Shown here: in pieces, positions 1 through 7,009 of the stretch
Layout: each line of letters starts with the position of its first letter
Numbering within the stretch: position 1 is the stretch's first letter
Origin: Candidatus Proteinoplasmatales archaeon SG8-5
Lineage (GTDB): Archaea; Thermoplasmatota; Thermoplasmata; SG8-5
Direction: 5' to 3'
Assembly (NCBI GenBank): GCA_001595885.1
Contig: LSSH01000009.1
Coordinates: 1-8,312 of the forward strand
Length of the DNA: 8,312 bases
The notes under the pieces: generated by a model
The model's database searches: none
Told to the model about the DNA's origin: nothing
The model's input: only the letters and a program-made list of their open reading frames with translations
Translations under genes and position numbers: made by a program

Positions 1-1603
1 CCTCGTGGGCAAGAGCCTCATTGTACGCAATTATTGTAGCTGAAAGGTCGTTCGGGTCAACATTCCTTACGTGACCGACGCCGCAGGCCTCCACCAGCTT
101 GTCTATTGATATCTCGGGCGCTTCGTTCCCCATGCCGTCGACGCCCATACCAGGATTTGGCTGGTGGCCGGTCATCGCGGTTGTTCTGTTGTCCAATATC
201 GTGCACACGAACCTGTGCCCGTTATAGACCGCACTGATGAGGCCGTGAATACCGCTGTGGAAGAATGTCGAGTCCCCGATGAAAGCCATGATGGTCTGGT
301 CGGTAGCTTGTGAAAATCCGCCCGCTGCATCCACGCTCGAACCCATGCACAGGAGGAAATCGGCGGCGTTCAAAGGCGGTTGTATGCCCAAGGTGTAGCA
401 ACCGATATCCGTTGCGAAGATAGCATCATCGAAATTGTCCTTCAGTACTTTTTTCACGGCATAATAGACATGCCGGTGCGGGCAGCCAGGGCAAAGGACT
501 GGAGGTCGGCCAGGGATGGGAATGGACCTGGGACTTAGGCTATTGTCTGGAAACTCGATTCCCAACAATCCCCCCAAACCGTTTTTTATCGTATCAGGAG
601 TGTATTCGTGCAACCGGGAGAAGTGGCCTGTAAGTTTGCCAATTATTTCAACGTCGATGCCATTCTCGTAGGCGATGGACCTCAGACGCGTTTCCAGGAA
701 GGGTTCGAGCTCCTCCAAAACGACCACCTTGTCCACCGATTCCATGAAAGTGCGGCATAATTCGCTGGGAACCGGATGAGACATTCCCAGCTTGAGCATT
801 CTGCATTTGATGCCAGCGCTCTTGATGACGTCCAGTCCGTAGTTAACAGCCGCGCCCGAGCCAACAAAGCCCGTTTCTGAACCTCCGAGGTCGAGTGTTC
901 GGTTGAACTCGCTCCCTTCGGCCATGGCCTCGGCCTTTTCCATCTGCTCAAGCTGCCACGCATGGCGCTTTCTCGCCACTGGAGGCATGGTGATGAACCT
1001 GCTCAGGTCCTTTATGAATCGGCCTTTCCCCCTCCGCTTTCCGAGATTGAAAGTGTTGACCGGGCCTCTCATGTGACTCACGCGCGTGGTGGTCCTCAAC
1101 ATGATTGGCAATTCGAGTTCCTCGGAAGTGTCAAAGGCGGTTCTGGTCATTCCCCTAGCCTCGTCCGGTGTGGATGGCTCGAATACCGGGATATTCGCCA
1201 GACGGGCGTAATGACGATTGTCCTGCTCGTTCTGACTAGAATGGCAGCTGGGGTCGTCGGCTGTCACGAGTACGAATCCCCCCTTCACACCGGTGTATGC
1301 GGAGGTCATGAACGGGTCCGCAGCGACGTTCAGGCCAACGTGCTTCATGAAGGTCATTGTTCTGAGACCGCTAACGGCGGCTGCAATCGCAACCTCGGTC
1401 GCTACCTTTTCGTTAGTTGAATATTCGAAGTAAAAACCCGCTTCCCGACTGATATCCGCCAATGTGTTGCCTATCTCCGAGGAGGGTGTTCCAGGATACG
1501 ATGCCGCCAGGTCCAAGCCGGCTTCCAGCGCCCCCCTCGCGATCGCTTCGTTACCGAGTAGGAATAGGGTCTTGCCCACGTCGTCCGTCAGGATTTCCTT
1601 CAT
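1..1603 (-). CDS. iorA: Indolepyruvate:ferredoxin oxidoreductase, subunit alpha (partial, C-terminus beyond left edge)
   Basis: This is the large catalytic subunit of the cytosolic IOR enzyme. It oxidatively decarboxylates indolepyruvate and other aryl pyruvates (from Trp, Phe and Tyr transamination) to aryl-acetyl-CoA, reducing ferredoxin. I translated 534 uninterrupted codons. The N-terminal pyrimidine-binding part carries ASYPGTPSSEIG (about residues 34-45) and a GFVLVTADDPSCHSSQNEQD segment typical of IorA. CPGCPHR (about 371-377) opens the second half, and the ThDP/Mg site is GDSTFFHSG (from about 443) with LDN about 30 residues on. Family members are roughly 600-650 residues and end in a two-cluster [4Fe-4S] ferredoxin domain, which would lie beyond the left edge. 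The ATG overlaps the porB stop as ATGA, with GGTGAG (1607-1612) as a ribosome site. The beta subunit iorB is not in the window and may follow. Identity is firm; the exact aryl substrate is inferred. Confidence 0.95.
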   Translation of the reverse strand, partial: MKEILTDDVGKTLFLLGNEAIARGALEAGLDLAASYPGTPSSEIGNTLADISREAGFYFEYSTNEKVATEVAIAAAVSGLRTMTFMKHVGLNVAADPFMTSAYTGVKGGFVLVTADDPSCHSSQNEQDNRHYARLANIPVFEPSTPDEARGMTRTAFDTSEELELPIMLRTTTRVSHMRGPVNTFNLGKRRGKGRFIKDLSRFITMPPVARKRHAWQLEQMEKAEAMAEGSEFNRTLDLGGSETGFVGSGAAVNYGLDVIKSAGIKCRMLKLGMSHPVPSELCRTFMESVDKVVVLEELEPFLETRLRSIAYENGIDVEIIGKLTGHFSRLHEYTPDTIKNGLGGLLGIEFPDNSLSPRSIPIPGRPPVLCPGCPHRHVYYAVKKVLKDNFDDAIFATDIGCYTLGIQPPLNAADFLLCMGSSVDAAGGFSQATDQTIMAFIGDSTFFHSGIHGLISAVYNGHRFVCTILDNRTTAMTGHQPNPGMGVDGMGNEAPEISIDKLVEACGVGHVRNVDPNDLSATIIAYNEALAHE

Positions 1604-2523
1604 TCGCTCACCAGGCTCTGTGTGAACTCTTCCTTCTTCAGGAGGATCTCCCATTCTTGGGTAACCTTTCGCTGGATATCGTCCAGTTCTTCCTGGGGCA
1701 GGTGTCTGAACCGACCCTGCATTGCCATGTAATCCTTGACTGGCTTGAGCTCCTTTGGCTTCCGCGTTATCTTGTAGACGCCGTTCTCCACTTCATATAA
1801 GGGATAAGCGGCGCATGCTACCGCCTCTCTGCAAACCTCGATTGTCAACTCGGGGGCCATGCGCCAGCCGGTAGGGCAGGGCGCGTAGATCTGAATGAAT
1901 TTAGGGCCCCTGATCTCCTTGGCTTTGCGCAGCTTCTTTATCATGTCCTCGGGGTAGCCGACGCTGATGGATGCCGTGTAGGGTATCTTGTGCGCCACCA
2001 TGATCTCTATCATGTTCTTCTTCGGCATCTTCTTCCAGTCCCGGGTGGTACCCACCGGGGTGGTCGTTGTCCAGGCCCCTATTGGGGTCGAGGAGCTGCG
2101 CTGGATGCCCGTGTTCATGTACGCCTCGTTGTCGTACATGATGTACATCACGTCGGTGCCGCGCTCGACCATGCCGGATAGAGCTTGGATGCCGATGTCG
2201 GCGGTGCCGCCGTCACCCGCAAAGCCCACGACCGTAACGTCCTCGATGCCCTTCGCGTCCAGTGCCGCCCTTATTCCCGATATCGAGGCACCGGTGGTCT
2301 CGAAGGCCGTGTTTAGCAGGGGGATCTCCAGGCACTTCAGCGGGAACACACCGGGCATCACCGCCCAGCAGCAGGCTGGTATGCTCATTATCGTCCGGGG
2401 GCCCAGGGCCTTAAGGGTGTAGCGCATGGCATGGCACGCGCCGCAGCCGAGGCAGCCGACGTGGCCCGAGTTCATGTATTCCTCCTCCGGTATCGTGAAC
2501 TTTGCCAGTCTACCACCCCCCAT
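1600..2523 (-). CDS. porB: Pyruvate (2-oxoacid):ferredoxin oxidoreductase, subunit beta
   Basis: This is the ThDP-binding catalytic subunit of the four-subunit POR complex, which converts pyruvate and CoA to acetyl-CoA, CO2 and reduced ferredoxin. It is 307 residues, normal for the family. The ThDP/Mg signature is GDGGTADIG (103-111) followed by YDNEAYMNTGIQRSSSTP (130-147), a region typical of pyruvate-type enzymes. Likely ligands of the proximal [4Fe-4S] cluster are C24 and C27 (CLGC), C51 or C52 (PACCWAV) and C216 (APCPTGW). The start is uncertain. The first ATG at 2523 overlaps porA by 14 bases but has no good ribosome site. An in-frame ATG at 2475 (M17) has GGAGGAGG five bases upstream and would still keep all four cysteines. 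I prefer the long form because residues such as IPEEEY before the GH..C..C motif resemble homologues. Ketoisovalerate oxidoreductase (VOR) is the main alternative specificity. Confidence 0.93.
   Translation of the reverse strand: MGGGRLAKFTIPEEEYMNSGHVGCLGCGACHAMRYTLKALGPRTIMSIPACCWAVMPGVFPLKCLEIPLLNTAFETTGASISGIRAALDAKGIEDVTVVGFAGDGGTADIGIQALSGMVERGTDVMYIMYDNEAYMNTGIQRSSSTPIGAWTTTTPVGTTRDWKKMPKKNMIEIMVAHKIPYTASISVGYPEDMIKKLRKAKEIRGPKFIQIYAPCPTGWRMAPELTIEVCREAVACAAYPLYEVENGVYKITRKPKELKPVKDYMAMQGRFRHLPQEELDDIQRKVTQEWEILLKKEEFTQSLVSE
2481..2488 (-). promoter_or_regulatory. Possible internal Shine-Dalgarno site in porB
   Basis: GGAGGAGG on the minus strand sits five bases before an in-frame ATG at 2475 (M17 of the long PorB form). 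It also encodes the Glu run of IPEEEY, so it may be coding coincidence. If used, PorB would be 291 residues and porA/porB would be separated by 34 bases rather than overlapping. Confidence 0.45.
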
Positions 2524-3691
2524 GGCCGGTAACGCCGATCCATTCTATCTCGGTGTCCAGTCCGGTATCCTTCAATTGCAGCGTCTTAACGAACACCTTC
2601 TCCAGGACTTCGGGCGTTAAGTCCTTTCCGCCCAGGCCCATGATGTAATTCTTAACGGTTGGTACATCGGCGAGACCGTACAGCGCACCCTTGACTTCCG
2701 TCGCCATCGGCCCCCAATGACCGAAGGTGTAGGAGCGGTCGCACACGCCGATGATGTTTGTCATCTTCGCCAGCTGCCTCACCTCATCGTAAGGGAACGG
2801 GCGGAAGCACCTGAGCCTGGCAACGCCCACCTTCTTGCCATCGGACCTGAGCTTGTCAGCGACGTGCTTTGCCGTGCTAGCGACGGTGCCGGCGAGGACC
2901 AGGACCGCGTCCGCGTCCTCGCACTTGTAGAAGTCCATGAGGCCGCCGTAGCTGCGGCCGAACGTCTCCTCGAACTCCTTCTCCGCTTCGAGTATCGCGC
3001 CACGGGTCTTCTCCATTGCCTCGTTGATCTTGAACCTGAATTCCATGTACCAGTTGGGCATGACAAGGGAACCGAAGCCGTAAGGTTCGTCTACGTCCAG
3101 GCGGAAACGCGGGTCAAAGGACGGCAGGTACCCCTCCACCAGCTCAGGGTCCGGGTAATCCACCGGTTCCATGGTGTGGGATAGGATGAAGGCGTCCTCG
3201 ATTATCATCGAGGGCAGCATGATGTCGGCCCTCTCGCCGACCTTGTAGGCCATGATTATGGAATCCAAAACTTCCTGGTTGCTGTCGCAGTACACCTGCA
3301 TCCAACCAGTATCCCTCTGCGCCATCGTGTCGTGCTGGTCCGCCCACACGCTCCACGGCGGGCCCATTGCCCTGTTGACGTTTGACATTACGACTGGTGT
3401 TCGCGCGCCAGAGGCCCAGATGAGGAGCTCGTGCATGAGTGTAAGCCCGTGAGCCGACGAGGCCGTGTAGGCCCTCGCCCCCGTCTGGGATGCGGAGATG
3501 CACGCCGCCATCGCGCTGTGCTCGCTCTCCACCTTGACGTATTGGCACTTCATCTCCCCCGAAGATACCAGCGTGGCTATCTTCTCGACGATGGAAGTCT
3601 GGGGGGTGATAGGATACGCGGCCACGACCTCCGCCTTGGCCGCCATAGCCCCGTAGGCGGAGGCGTAGTTCCCCGTCATCATTATCTTCAT
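2510..3691 (-). CDS. porA: Pyruvate (2-oxoacid):ferredoxin oxidoreductase, subunit alpha
   Basis: This is the 393-residue alpha subunit of the POR complex. It pairs with PorB to build the active site. The N-terminal pyrimidine-binding domain has EVVAAYPITPQT (21-32), ESEHSAMAA (55-63), SSAHGLTLMHE (78-88) and NVNRAMGPPW (104-113). By analogy with structurally studied PORs, T29, E57 and R107 would be the residues contacting pyruvate or ThDP. The transketolase-C-like domain follows from about residue 260 (DADAVLVLAGTVAST). The reading frame is open 15 codons further upstream (to 3736), but the start at 3691 is chosen for two reasons: it forms an ATGA overlap with the porD stop, and GGAGGAGGAG lies five bases upstream. 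The protein then begins with MKIMMTGNYA, as homologues do. VOR is possible on sequence alone, since the two families are close. Confidence 0.95.
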   Translation of the reverse strand: MKIMMTGNYASAYGAMAAKAEVVAAYPITPQTSIVEKIATLVSSGEMKCQYVKVESEHSAMAACISASQTGARAYTASSAHGLTLMHELLIWASGARTPVVMSNVNRAMGPPWSVWADQHDTMAQRDTGWMQVYCDSNQEVLDSIIMAYKVGERADIMLPSMIIEDAFILSHTMEPVDYPDPELVEGYLPSFDPRFRLDVDEPYGFGSLVMPNWYMEFRFKINEAMEKTRGAILEAEKEFEETFGRSYGGLMDFYKCEDADAVLVLAGTVASTAKHVADKLRSDGKKVGVARLRCFRPFPYDEVRQLAKMTNIIGVCDRSYTFGHWGPMATEVKGALYGLADVPTVKNYIMGLGGKDLTPEVLEKVFVKTLQLKDTGLDTEIEWIGVTGHGGW

Positions 3692-3990
3692 TGTGACTCC
3701 TCCTCCAGTATCATTTCGATGGCGTCCTTGGGACACTCATAGGCGCAAATGCCGCAGCCCTTGCAATGATCGTAATCGAACTCCGGGAACTCGTCCTCCT
3801 TCGCCTTGATCGAGACGTCCGGGCAGAACTTCCAGCAGATGTGGCACTTGATGCACTTCTCCTTGTCCAACACGGGCCGGAAGGTCTTCCAGCCGCCGGT
3901 CTGGTTCGCGGACGAGGGCACGCTGGTTATGGGAGTCAGAGGCAGGTCCTCGAATGTCTTGAACTCCTTCTTCAACTCCTCCCGGCTCAT
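3688..3990 (-). CDS. porD: Pyruvate:ferredoxin oxidoreductase, subunit delta (2[4Fe-4S] ferredoxin-like)
   Basis: This 100-residue electron-transfer subunit relays electrons from the ThDP site of PorAB to soluble ferredoxin. It has two complete cluster motifs. The first is C46, C49, C52 and C56 (CIKCHICWKFCP), the second C76, C79, C82 and C86 (CKGCGICAYECP). This is the classic bacterial-type 8Fe ferredoxin fold. About 40 residues precede the first motif, including a GGWKTFRPV segment that is typical of POR/VOR delta subunits and separates it from free ferredoxins. The ATG at 3990 overlaps the porG stop by four bases (ATGA), and GGTGGTGAT (3994-4002) serves as ribosome site. Its stop in turn overlaps the porA start, so translation is probably coupled through all three genes. 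Confidence 0.96.
   Translation of the reverse strand: MSREELKKEFKTFEDLPLTPITSVPSSANQTGGWKTFRPVLDKEKCIKCHICWKFCPDVSIKAKEDEFPEFDYDHCKGCGICAYECPKDAIEMILEEESQ
3697..3706 (-). promoter_or_regulatory. Shine-Dalgarno site of porA
   Basis: GGAGGAGGAG on the minus strand is five bases before the ATG at 3691. It lies inside the 3' end of porD, where it encodes part of a glutamate run (EEES). It decides the porA start against the ATG 15 codons further upstream. Confidence 0.87.
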
Positions 3991-4574
3991 TGCATCACCA
4001 CCGATTCGAAAGCCTCCTTAGCGGCGGCCGTGTTCTCATCCAGCTTGACCGGGACGTTGTGCCTGATGCTTGACACGAGCGATTCCAGTTTGACCAGGCC
4101 CGAGGCCCTGGCAAATGCCCCCAATACCGAGCTGTTGACTATTGGCGCCGCCTTGCTGCCGAGCCTGTGCTTGATGGCTATACCGGTCGCGTCGATGGTG
4201 GCCACCTTCTGCTCCCCCGTGATGCCAAGACCCCTGCGAAGGCTGTCCGCGTTCTCCTTGGTGTTCACAAGCACGAGACCCTCCGGCTTCAGGCCCTCGA
4301 CCACGTTCACCGCCTTGACCAGCGTTGGGTCCATGACGATGACGAAATCCGGGGCATAGATGCCTGATTTGATTCGAATCTTGCGGTCTGACACGCGAGT
4401 GTAGGCGGTCACCGGTGCACCCCTGCGCTCGACGCCGAAGAAGGGGAACGCAGAGACTTCCTTACCCTCCAAGAATCCCGCTTCGGCCAATATGTTGGAT
4501 GCGACGACCGCGCCCTGTCCACCTCGCCCGTGGAACCTAACCTCAATCATGCTTCCCAGAATTTCCGACTCCAT
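3987..4574 (-). CDS. porG: Pyruvate:ferredoxin oxidoreductase, subunit gamma
   Basis: This is the 195-residue gamma subunit and first gene of the operon. The N-terminus has IEVRFHGRGGQGAVVASNIL (10-29), the hallmark of POR/VOR gamma subunits, followed by SAFPFFGVERRGAPVTAYTR and a YAPDFVIVMDP segment. This domain is thought to contribute to CoA binding in the complex. The frame is open upstream to 4667, but that extension (rich in Met, Ser and Gly, with no family resemblance) covers the probable promoter. I start at 4574 because AAGGGAGGT lies six bases upstream. A further ATG eight codons downstream (4550, MIEVRFHG) is where many homologues begin and is the alternative. The order gamma-delta-alpha-beta is a common archaeal arrangement. 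Confidence 0.94.
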   Translation of the reverse strand: MESEILGSMIEVRFHGRGGQGAVVASNILAEAGFLEGKEVSAFPFFGVERRGAPVTAYTRVSDRKIRIKSGIYAPDFVIVMDPTLVKAVNVVEGLKPEGLVLVNTKENADSLRRGLGITGEQKVATIDATGIAIKHRLGSKAAPIVNSSVLGAFARASGLVKLESLVSSIRHNVPVKLDENTAAAKEAFESVVMQ

Positions 4575-4580
4575 CGTCGA

Positions 4581-4589
4581 ACCTCCCTT
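4581..4589 (-). promoter_or_regulatory. Shine-Dalgarno site of porG
   Basis: On the minus strand AAGGGAGGT ends six bases before the ATG at 4574. It is the strongest ribosome-site match upstream of any in-frame ATG of porG, so it decides the start against the longer open frame reaching 4667. Confidence 0.85.
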
Positions 4590-4624
4590 GGAATAGGCTA
4601 CCGGCATATTGCTGGCCATTGTTT

Positions 4625-4675
4625 CTGTAAATATGCCGCTCACACCGGGCCATAATCGTAATACCATTATTTAAT
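4625..4675 (-). promoter_or_regulatory. Probable promoter of the porGDAB-iorA operon
   Basis: Two AT-rich candidates for an archaeal TATA box lie upstream of porG on the minus strand. One is GATTAAATAATGG (4663-4675), preceded by purine-rich AAAGG as a possible BRE. The other is GCATATTTACAG (about 4625-4636). The nearer one would give a leader of about 30 nt containing the ribosome site, the farther one about 70 nt. I cannot tell which is used. Confidence 0.5.
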
Positions 4676-4689
4676 CCCTTTACCTGATG

Positions 4690-4702
4690 GGTATATTATT
4701 AT
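4690..4702 (+). promoter_or_regulatory. Probable TATA box of the DUF54/COG1325 gene
   Basis: TATATTATT (4692-4700) is centred about 30 bases before the ATG at 4726. That spacing would put the transcription start at or a few bases before the start codon, so the mRNA would be leaderless or nearly so. This fits the lack of a well-spaced ribosome site: the only candidate, GGGAG, ends two bases from the ATG. The box also argues against the in-frame ATG at 4687, which would lie upstream of it. Confidence 0.55.
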
Positions 4703-4725
4703 CATTTGGACAGGATTCGGGAGCG

Positions 4726-5157
4726 ATGAACGTACTTTATGCGACCTTGAGGGCGATGGCCCGGGCAACCGAGGATGAAGATAGGGTCGGGGAGGTCCTC
4801 AGGTTCGCGTCCGGAGTTGACGAGGTCGTAAAGACCGCCGTTAAGGATCACTTTGGGAATCGCACGGTAGTGTTGTCGGTTGACATTCGTAAGAAGAGGG
4901 ATATCAGGGCTTTCCTGAAGAGGCTCTCGGAAGCCGATATCCTAAAGATCTTGGCGGATGAGATAGAGGAGAGAACGGACGACGGGTGCGTCCTTCACTT
5001 CAGGCTGGAGAAGCAGGGGGCATTCGAGGGCCGTCTGGTGCTCGCGGTCTCGAAGGACGTCGTCGATTGCGCGCTGAAGGCCGCTGCCTACCCGGCAAAG
5101 AAGGAGACCGCGGTGGCTTCGCTGAGGGAGACTTTCCAGGAATTGTTGAGTTCGTGA
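4726..5157 (+). CDS. DUF54/COG1325 family RNA-binding protein (predicted archaeal exosome-associated)
   Basis: A 143-residue protein resembling the archaeal COG1325 (DUF54) family, small RNA-binding-domain proteins predicted from genome context to be linked to the exosome or rRNA/tRNA processing. Visible family features are ATEDEDRV (14-21), the conserved HFGN (42-45), VDIRKKRDI (52-60), FRLEKQGAFEG (92-102, matching the family's RLDKQ.A..G pattern) and the C-terminal YPAKKETA (122-129). The charged centre fits RNA binding; there is no membrane segment or signal peptide. I start at M14 of the longer frame because residues from there match the family and a TATA-like box sits about 30 bases upstream. 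The alternative ATG is at 4687. It is divergent from the por operon and 46 bases upstream of pepF. A precise function is not established for this family. Confidence 0.8.
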   Translation: MNVLYATLRAMARATEDEDRVGEVLRFASGVDEVVKTAVKDHFGNRTVVLSVDIRKKRDIRAFLKRLSEADILKILADEIEERTDDGCVLHFRLEKQGAFEGRLVLAVSKDVVDCALKAAAYPAKKETAVASLRETFQELLSS

Positions 5158-5162
5158 AAAGA

Positions 5163-5175
5163 AACTAATATTTTG
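5163..5175 (+). promoter_or_regulatory. Possible TATA box upstream of pepF
   Basis: AACTAATATTTTG lies in the 46-base gap after the RNA-binding gene, centred about 33 bases before the pepF ATG. It could drive pepF separately, though the short gap also permits co-transcription. GGGGGTTGA (5191-5199) just downstream resembles a ribosome site, so a transcript starting here might not include all of it. Confidence 0.35.
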
Positions 5176-5203
5176 TATGCTATCGACCTCGGGGGTTGAA
5201 CGT

Positions 5204-7009
5204 ATGACCAAACCTACTAGCAGCGCCGACGGCGTGGTGTGGAACTTCGAGGGACTGTACTCGTCGTTGGACGACCCGAACATCAGGAGCGACCTTGACA
5301 CGCTGGACGAGAGGTCAAAGGCCTTCGAGGAGAAGTACAGGGACCTCATCGGCCCGGAGATGACGACAGAGCTGATGGGCAACGTGCTTGACGAGTACGA
5401 GGCTTTGGACAGGGACCTGACGAAGGTCGTTTATTACGCAAGACTGAACTTCGCCAAGAACACGACCTCGCACAAGGAGGGCGCGCTCATGCAGATGGTC
5501 CAGGAGAGATCTATTAAGATTAACACACGGCTCCTCTTCCTGGAACTTGCCTGGTGCAATCTCGATGACGGTGTGGCCAAGAGCCTAATGGACTCGCCGG
5601 AGGTGGCGAAGTACAGGCATTACCTTGAGGTTGTCAGGTTGAGGAAGCCGCACAAGCTCACCGAACCTGAGGAGAAGGTCTGGGAGGCCCTGAGCCTGAC
5701 CAGCAGGAAGGCGTTCATAAGATTGTTCGACGAGACCATGGGCCGTCTGGTGGTGAAGGTGGAGGTGGACGGTGTCGTACAGGACCTGACCCTGGACGGG
5801 GCAATCGTGCTGCTGAGGAAACCTGACAGGGAGCTGAGGAAGAGGGCCTGGCTGGCCATCACCGATGCCCTGGAAAAGGACATGCCGCTGCTGACTTTCA
5901 TCTTCAACAACCTCGTCTACCATCACGCCATAACCGACGAGTTCAGGAGGTTCCCTCACCCAATGAAGGCGCGCAACCTGGACAACCAGGTGGACGACGA
6001 TACCGTGCAGGGTCTATTGAAGGCCGTGGACAGGAACGTCGGCCTTGTGTCAAGATATTACCGGCTCAAGCACAAGATTCTCGGCTACGATTCCCTGAAG
6101 GATTATGACAGGTACGCCCCCCTATTCGATGATACGGAGAAATGCACTTACGAGGAGGCGAAGAAGATGTGCCTTGATGCATATGGGTCGTTCTCATCTC
6201 GGACCGGAGAGGTTGCCCAGATGTTCTTTGACAAGGGCTGGATAGACGCCGAGCTCAAGCAGGGTAAGGAGGGGGGCGCGTTCAGCGCGAGCGTGTCGTC
6301 AGACCATCACCCCTACATACTCCTCAACTTCACAGATTCGCTTGACGACGCAATGACCATGGCCCACGAGCTCGGCCACGGAATACACCAATACCTCGCC
6401 CAAAGCCAGGGTGACCTGCAGATGAACACGCCGTTGGTCACCGCGGAAACGGCCAGCGTCTTCGGCGAGATGATACTTTTCAACAGGCTCCTAGCGGAGA
6501 GGGATGACCCGAAACAAAAGCTGGCGCTGCTGTGCGAGAAGATAGAGGACATATTCGCCACGGCCGTCAGGCAGGTTATGATGAACCGTTTCGAGACGCG
6601 CCTGCACGAAGCCAGGAGAGAGAAGGGTGAGCTCGCGGCCGATGACGTCCATGCGATGTGGAAGGAGGAGAACGTGTGGATGTTCGGCGATTCCGTGGAG
6701 ATGACCGATGAGTACTCCAAATGGTGGTCGTATGTGCTCCATTTCGTCCATTACCCGTTCTACACCTATGCATACTCCTTCGGGGAACTGATGGTCCTGG
6801 CCCTTTACGAACAATACCGAAAATCCGGCGGAGACTTCGTCGACAGGTACATAGACATGCTCGCCTCCGGCGGCTCTGATTATCCACGGAACCTCATGAA
6901 GAAGATGGGCATGGACATCACCGACCCCGAGTTCTGGCAGCTGGGATTGGACCTTGTCGAGAGGATGATCGCCCAGGCGGAAGAAGAGGCGAAGGCCCTC
7001 GGGTATTGA
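5204..7009 (+). CDS. pepF: Oligoendopeptidase F (M3 family zinc metallopeptidase)
   Basis: A 601-residue cytosolic zinc oligopeptidase that cleaves short peptides, typical of peptide recycling or use of peptides as carbon source. The M3 catalytic signature is intact. H388-E389-L390-G391-H392 gives two zinc ligands and the general base, and E415 in TAETASVFGE, 23 residues after the second His, is the expected third ligand. HHPYILLNF (about 368-376) and HYPFYTYAYSFGEL (about 516-529) match the substrate-side segments of the PepF subfamily. The N-terminal helical lid domain spans roughly residues 10-200. Length is normal (about 600). There is no signal peptide. I start at 5204 because GGGGGTTGA lies a few bases upstream and the sequence then begins like homologues; an in-frame ATG at 5177 would add nine residues. 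Family assignment is firm; the natural peptide substrates are unknown. Confidence 0.96.
   Translation: MTKPTSSADGVVWNFEGLYSSLDDPNIRSDLDTLDERSKAFEEKYRDLIGPEMTTELMGNVLDEYEALDRDLTKVVYYARLNFAKNTTSHKEGALMQMVQERSIKINTRLLFLELAWCNLDDGVAKSLMDSPEVAKYRHYLEVVRLRKPHKLTEPEEKVWEALSLTSRKAFIRLFDETMGRLVVKVEVDGVVQDLTLDGAIVLLRKPDRELRKRAWLAITDALEKDMPLLTFIFNNLVYHHAITDEFRRFPHPMKARNLDNQVDDDTVQGLLKAVDRNVGLVSRYYRLKHKILGYDSLKDYDRYAPLFDDTEKCTYEEAKKMCLDAYGSFSSRTGEVAQMFFDKGWIDAELKQGKEGGAFSASVSSDHHPYILLNFTDSLDDAMTMAHELGHGIHQYLAQSQGDLQMNTPLVTAETASVFGEMILFNRLLAERDDPKQKLALLCEKIEDIFATAVRQVMMNRFETRLHEARREKGELAADDVHAMWKEENVWMFGDSVEMTDEYSKWWSYVLHFVHYPFYTYAYSFGELMVLALYEQYRKSGGDFVDRYIDMLASGGSDYPRNLMKKMGMDITDPEFWQLGLDLVERMIAQAEEEAKALGY

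Noticed and set aside
962..1420. 152-codon open frame on the plus strand
   Set aside because: It lies wholly antisense to iorA, whose translation matches a known family throughout. Its own product shows no family motif.
1988..2422. Plus-strand open frame antisense to porB
   Set aside because: It is a shadow of the high-GC porB coding sequence. PorB motifs on the other strand are unmistakable.
2717..3184. Plus-strand open frame antisense to porA
   Set aside because: It is a composition shadow rich in V, A, E and L, with no ribosome site or promoter.
3692..3736. N-terminal extension of PorA by 15 residues
   Set aside because: It overlaps porD. The ATGA junction and a ten-base ribosome site point to the start at 3691, where the homologue-like sequence begins.
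3766..4359. 197-codon plus-strand open frame opposite porD and porG
   Set aside because: It spans the junction of two well-identified minus-strand genes, including the ferredoxin cysteine motifs. It has no independent support.
4575..4667. N-terminal extension of PorG by 31 residues
   Set aside because: The extension overlaps the probable promoter, resembles no homologue N-terminus, and a strong ribosome site precedes the ATG at 4574.
4942..5382. 146-codon minus-strand open frame across the RNA-binding gene and pepF start
   Set aside because: It crosses two real genes on the opposite strand and the gap between them, and has no recognisable domain.
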